DNA of 6,120 bases from Cetobacterium sp. UBA6069 (lineage in GTDB: Bacteria; Fusobacteriota; Fusobacteriia; Fusobacteriales; Fusobacteriaceae). Positions within the stretch are counted from its first letter, which is position 1. Every line of letters starts with the position of its first letter. Positions 5,841 to 6,120 of this stretch are shown here, piece after piece. The notes below the pieces were generated by a model. It saw only the letters and a program-made list of their open reading frames with translations. It did not search any database and had not been told where the DNA came from. The position numbers and the translations under genes are program-made. The DNA lies in NCBI GenBank assembly GCA_002428805.1, contig DIXX01000078.1, positions 1 to 6,120 of the forward strand, read 5' to 3'.

Positions 5841-6120
5841 ATGAATACTTTAGAAATACAAAGCATTAAATCGCATTTTTCAAATGTTTTAAACCACTAC
5901 AACAACCTAAAAAAAAGGTTTGTTGATTCTAGTGATGAACTTGAAGCTTTAAGCATACAATTAATTGAACTAAAAAATAAAATGAACAGCTTAAATATGG
6001 AATCTTCTATTATTTACTTCTTCGAAGTTAAAGAGATTTTATCTACTGTTGAAAAATCAATTTTTGATTTAGATATCGAAATTGAAACTCCAGAACCACC
6101 TGTAGACCCTGAGCCACCTG
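5841..6120 (+). CDS. Partial gene: third protein with the shared N-terminal helical module and Pro/Glu linker
   Basis: The reading frame is open from ATG 5841 to the window end (93 codons, 3' end missing), with AAGGAG at ideal spacing. Residues 1-82 look helical and resemble the start of the chitinase upstream. The shared elements are ELEAL (33-37; KLDAL there), YFFEVKEI (59-66; EFYEIKAL there) and VEKSIFDL (70-77; VEKMIFDL there). A TPEPPVDPEPP linker then begins at residue 83, at the same place as in the chitinases. There is no signal peptide. The gene lies 22 nt after the chitinase without an intervening terminator, so it is probably cotranscribed. Its C-terminal domain is not in the window. 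From its relatives one expects an Ig-like domain and then a carbohydrate-active or binding domain, but this is inference. Confidence 0.85.
   Translation, partial: MNTLEIQSIKSHFSNVLNHYNNLKKRFVDSSDELEALSIQLIELKNKMNSLNMESSIIYFFEVKEILSTVEKSIFDLDIEIETPEPPVDPEPP

Overview
The window comes from a low-GC bacterium. Coding DNA is AT-rich, arginine is mostly AGA, Shine-Dalgarno sites are strong (GGAGG, AGGAGG) and the intergenic DNA is extremely AT-rich. A fusobacterial (Cetobacterium-like) or clostridial host would fit, but nothing here fixes the taxon.

Layout: two divergent transcription units share an AT-rich region at about 3193-3676. Leftward (minus strand) is a 140-aa all-helical protein (2770-3192), followed 30 nt later by a 901-aa ChiA-like GH18 chitinase (34-2739) and a hairpin at the window edge (1-16). 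Rightward (plus strand) is a 713-aa GH18 chitinase of a different subfamily (TTG start, 3677-5818). It is followed 22 nt later, with no terminator between, by the first 93 codons of another gene (5841-6120, running off the window).

The main observation is that both chitinases and the truncated third protein start with a related alpha-helical module of about 80-95 residues. It contains a degenerate L-[DE]-x-L segment and then [EY]-[FY]-x-x-[IVF]-K-x-[LI]. A Pro/Glu linker follows, and in the two complete proteins the next part is a common Ig-like beta domain (three copies in all). The C-terminal cargo differs: beta domain, CBM5/12 and ChiA-like GH18 in one; second Ig-like domain, PN-linker, another GH18 type and CBM5/12 in the other. 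None of the three has a recognisable Sec signal peptide, although chitin is extracellular. The shared N-terminal module may therefore be a docking, sorting or assembly tag, with the cotranscribed coiled-coil protein a candidate partner. Possibilities include cargo for a phage-tail-like or toxin-complex-like particle, a lytic or holin-type release route, or a chitinosome-like surface complex. The window contains no structural gene that would decide between these.

The two enzymes look complementary. One resembles processive ChiA-type chitinases with a Y-D motif and insertion domain; the other belongs to the group with VDFDxE and NVMAM-x-YG motifs. The second has Cys where an Asp is expected next to the active site. 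No mobile element, CRISPR array, tRNA or rRNA was seen.
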